Shown: one piece after another, positions 61,535 to 64,000 of the stretch
Layout of the letters: every line of letters starts with the position of its first letter
Position numbering within the stretch: the stretch's first letter is position 1
NCBI RefSeq assembly: GCF_002909445.1
Contig: NZ_PPXC01000008.1
Coordinates: 62,001 to 126,000 of the forward strand
Length of the DNA: 64,000 nt
Direction: 5' to 3'
Source: Arthrobacter glacialis
Lineage (GTDB): Bacteria; Actinomycetota; Actinomycetes; Actinomycetales; Micrococcaceae
Notes under the pieces: model-generated
Databases searched by the model: none
What the model was told of the DNA's origin: nothing
What the model saw: only the letters and a program-made list of their open reading frames with translations
Made by a program: the position numbers and the translations under genes

Positions 61535-62212
61535 CTAGCCGAAGGCCAGCTGGCCCTTGGCGCGTAAGGATTCGATGGCCTCTTCCGGCGACGGCATGCC
61601 GTAGACGGCTGATCCGGCCACAAAAATATTGGCCCCGGCTTCGGCTGCTCGGGTGATGGTTTCCTCCGTGATGCCGCCGTCCACCTGGATGGCCACGTTG
61701 ACGCCGCTGCCTTCGATGGCGGCCCTGGCCCGGCGAATCTTGGGCAAGGTGACGTCCAGGAACGACTGCCCGCCAAAGCCCGGCTCAACCGTCATGATGA
61801 GCAGCATGTCCAGTTCAGGGAGCATGTCCAAGTAGGGCTCGACGGCGGTGGCTGGCCGCAGCGCCATGCCAGCCTTGGCCCCCCGGGCCCGGAGCTCACG
61901 GGCCAGCTTGATGGGGGCGTTGGATGCCTCGACATGGAACGTCACCGAGGCCAGGCCGGCGTCCGCGTACTGCGGTGCCCACCTGTCCACATCGGCGATC
62001 ATCAGATGCGCGTCCAACGGGATGGGGCTGACCTGCTGGATCCGTTCCACCACAGGAAGTCCCAGGGTCAGATTCGGCACAAAATGGTTGTCCATGACGT
62101 CAACGTGGACGGCGTCGGCGTTGCTGATGCGCGCCAATTCGGCTTGCAGGTTCACAAAGTCGGCGGACAAAATGCTGGGGTTGATGCAGCATTTGAGCGA
62201 ATTACTGGTCAC
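61535..62212 (-). CDS. rpe: Ribulose-phosphate 3-epimerase
   Basis: A 225-residue (beta/alpha)8 enzyme that interconverts ribulose and xylulose 5-phosphate, and so supplies the substrate of RibB next door. Metal ligands and catalytic acids are visible in [36 protein letters not shown] and [10 protein letters not shown], plus the signature [12 protein letters not shown]. The start is GTG 62212. The FMN riboswitch-controlled operon begins downstream with its own promoter region. Confidence 0.95.
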   Translation of the reverse strand: MTSNSLKCCINPSILSADFVNLQAELARISNADAVHVDVMDNHFVPNLTLGLPVVERIQQVSPIPLDAHLMIADVDRWAPQYADAGLASVTFHVEASNAPIKLARELRARGAKAGMALRPATAVEPYLDMLPELDMLLIMTVEPGFGGQSFLDVTLPKIRRARAAIEGSGVNVAIQVDGGITEETITRAAEAGANIFVAGSAVYGMPSPEEAIESLRAKGQLAFG

Positions 62213-62274
62213 GAATTAGCCTCATCTTTTCTGCTGGGATTTTCTGCTGGGACACTCGTGGTGGTGCGGGCGGG

Positions 62275-63840
62275 TCAGTTCTTGCGGATCAGGGCAAGGA
62301 ACATGGCATCGCTTTGGTGGATGTGCGGCCACAGCTGCGCCATTTTCTGGTGGGCGGGCACAGCCGAGGCGGCGTTGCCGGCACCCACATTGTGGCTGAG
62401 GCTGACAGCGTCAAGGGCGGCACCGGCGTCGAGCAGTTCAAGATCGTCACGCTTGCGCATCACGTCCTCCACCACGGCGATGGTCTCGGCAACGTGCGGG
62501 GAGCAGGTCACGTAGGCAACCACGCCGCCGGGCTTGACTGCCTGCAAGGCAGAGGTCAGCAGTTCGCGCTGCAGAGGGCCGAGCTCGGCCACGTCCGAGA
62601 GCTTGCGGCGCCACCGTGATTCCGGACGACGGCGCAAGGCCCCCAGGCCCGTGCAGGGCGCATCAACCAGGATCCGGTCAAAGGCGTCCGGGTGCTCCTT
62701 GCCAATGTCGCGACCGTCGCCAGTGCGCACGGTCCAGGTGTCGGCCGGCACTGCGGCGAGTGCCTGGGAGACCAGCTTGGCGCGGTGCACGGAGGGCTCA
62801 TTGGCCAAGATCCAGGCGCCCTTCTCTGCTGCGAGGGCTGCCAGCAGGGCTGCTTTTCCACCGGGGCCGGCGCACAGGTCGAGCCAGCGTTCCTCGCCGT
62901 CGTTCGGTTCGGAGGTGATCTCCACGGCCGCCAAGGCCCTGGCCACCAGCTGCGAACCGGCGTCCTGAACACGCACGGAGCCGTCGCGGACACTTTCCAG
63001 TCGGCTCAAGTCTCCGCCGGAGGACAGTGCGGAATCCGCCACTAATTCACCGGGCGTGAAGCCGGCCTCGAAGGCCTCGGAAAGATCGCCCAGGCCGGGC
63101 AGGGCCACCAGGTTCACCACGGGGGCCTCGTTGTCGGCCTCCAGCAAGGCGGTGATCTCGGAGACGTCGCGACCGTGCGCCACCAGGGCCTGGCGCATGG
63201 AGCGAACAATCCATTCCGGGTGGGAATGCTCAATGGAGGCAATCTTGACGTCGTCGCTGAGACCCTCGGTGAGCTCGCTGAGCCACTGCGGCAATTCCTT
63301 GGCGGCAACCTTGCGCAGCACTGCGTTGACGAGACCCGACGGGCCGGCACCAATCACGGCGCGGGCCAGGCCAACGGTCTGGTCCAGGGCGGCGTGCGTG
63401 GGCACGCGCATGGCCATCAACTGGTGGACGCCAATGCGCAGGGCATCCAAAATGGCAGGATCCAGCTCGCTGAGCGGGCGGTCCACGCACTGGGTCAGGA
63501 TGGCGTCATAGGTGCCCTGGGCGCGAAGTGCACCGTAGGTCAGTTCCGTGGCGAAGCCGGCGTCGCGGCGGTCCAGGCCATGGCGGCGGATGCGTGTGGG
63601 CAGCACCAGGTTGGCGTAGGCGTCATCGGCCGAGACGGCCCGCAACACCTCAAAAGCCACCAACCGTGCCGGATCTGCTACACGGGTGCGCTGCCCCGGT
63701 GCGGTATCCGTCCGGTTGCGCGTGGTGCTGCGGTTCCGCTCGCGCCCTGCATCATCACGACGCCGGACACCCCCGGAGTTGCCGCCCTGCCCTGATCGGT
63801 TGCTTTGGTGGCTCGAACGTCCGCCTTGCTCGCTGGTCAT
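62275..63840 (-). CDS. rsmB: 16S rRNA m5C967-type methyltransferase (RsmB/NOP family)
   Basis: A 521-residue protein. After a low-complexity, Gly/Arg-rich N-terminus (about 45 residues) comes a NusB-like RNA-binding domain (residues about 55 to 200) and the NOL1/NOP2/Sun methyltransferase domain: SAM site [18 protein letters not shown], first catalytic cysteine in [16 protein letters not shown] and second in [12 protein letters not shown]. It methylates a cytosine in 16S rRNA. ATG 63840 overlaps the fmt stop by ATGA. Such an fmt-rsmB-rpe order is common in Actinobacteria. Confidence 0.93.
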   Translation of the reverse strand: MTSEQGGRSSHQSNRSGQGGNSGGVRRRDDAGRERNRSTTRNRTDTAPGQRTRVADPARLVAFEVLRAVSADDAYANLVLPTRIRRHGLDRRDAGFATELTYGALRAQGTYDAILTQCVDRPLSELDPAILDALRIGVHQLMAMRVPTHAALDQTVGLARAVIGAGPSGLVNAVLRKVAAKELPQWLSELTEGLSDDVKIASIEHSHPEWIVRSMRQALVAHGRDVSEITALLEADNEAPVVNLVALPGLGDLSEAFEAGFTPGELVADSALSSGGDLSRLESVRDGSVRVQDAGSQLVARALAAVEITSEPNDGEERWLDLCAGPGGKAALLAALAAEKGAWILANEPSVHRAKLVSQALAAVPADTWTVRTGDGRDIGKEHPDAFDRILVDAPCTGLGALRRRPESRWRRKLSDVAELGPLQRELLTSALQAVKPGGVVAYVTCSPHVAETIAVVEDVMRKRDDLELLDAGAALDAVSLSHNVGAGNAASAVPAHQKMAQLWPHIHQSDAMFLALIRKN

Positions 63841-64000
63841 TCAAACACCACATCTTCCTTGTTGGCTAGGCCGCGGGCCCAGTCTGTTGCTTTCATAAGT
63901 TTTTTGCCTGCCGGCTGCACGTTCACAAGCTCAATGGCGTGCGATCCCGTGCCCACCAGCACGGATTTCGTCTCCACGCGAAGCTGCCCGGGGGCAAGAT
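63837..64000 (-). CDS. fmt: Methionyl-tRNA formyltransferase, C-terminal end (cut by window)
   Basis: The last 54 codons on the minus strand read [20 protein letters not shown], then [13 protein letters not shown], and end in VVFE. This is the C-terminal beta-barrel of Fmt, which formylates initiator Met-tRNA. The stop overlaps the rsmB start by four bases. The gene continues past the right edge. Confidence 0.85.
   Translation of the reverse strand, partial: LAPGQLRVETKSVLVGTGSHAIELVNVQPAGKKLMKATDWARGLANKEDVVFE

Overview
The window looks like the chromosome of a high-GC Gram-positive bacterium of the Micrococcaceae, most likely Arthrobacter or a close relative. The signs are many GTG and TTG starts, a trp cluster with the small HGxxPAAW membrane protein, two enzymes of the mycothiol-dependent DinB-like fold, a PdtaR-type ANTAR regulator, actinobacterial sortases and their substrates, and an FMN riboswitch ahead of a PnuC-family transporter. 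This is inferred from gene content; there is no rRNA here to test it.

The window has two halves that meet at a tRNA-Leu(CAA) gene near 36.6 kb. The left half (1 to 36.5 kb) is accessory DNA: IS256, IS3 and Tn3 remnants, some nested in each other, truncated or frameshifted genes, dispersed hairpins, and many unrelated single genes. It starts with a TetR gene and a TetR fragment fused to a truncated IS256. Then come an IS3 remnant, a LASTG-anchored surface protein with two identical 300-bp repeats, an orphan receiver protein, two NAD(P)-binding genes (one frameshifted), and an intact IS3-family element inserted in a second IS3 remnant. A nitrilase/LysR divergent pair and a uronate dehydrogenase follow, then a resolvase gene broken by a 13-bp duplication.

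From 16.1 to 19.9 kb lies a compact six-gene cell-surface cluster: two cupredoxin lipoproteins, a four-helix membrane protein, a CHRD-domain protein with a C-terminal membrane tail, a lipoprotein-type class F sortase and a His/Gly-rich lipoprotein. It is bounded by an IS256 relic and a Tn3-family end. From 20.2 to 26.4 kb there is a cassette-like run of single genes (deaminase-ASCH fusion, DinB-like enzyme, broken methyltransferase, phosphotransferase, two GNATs, NUDIX, HEPN-like), some separated by similar short palindromes. A NarL-type two-component system with a secreted protein follows. The stretch from 29.9 to 36.5 kb resembles the end of an integrative element: NlpC/P60 hydrolase, membrane-anchored transfer-like protein, a split sigma-like gene, several small DNA-binding proteins, an excisionase-like protein and a tyrosine integrase beside the tRNA.

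The right half (36.8 to 64 kb) is ordinary core genome, nearly all on the minus strand: pdtaR (plus strand) facing pyk, then gltD-gltB, lgt, the trpE-trpP-like-HGxxPAAW-trpC-trpB-trpA cluster, hisI, hisF-hisG-hisE, an FMN-riboswitch-controlled ribM-ribD-ribE-ribB-ribA-ribH operon, rpe, rsmB and the end of fmt. Genes overlap by 4 or 8 bases in many places, pointing to translational coupling. Notable here are a split ribB/ribA pair where a fused ribBA is common, and long near-perfect hairpins at 45.7, 54.6 and 56.8 kb.
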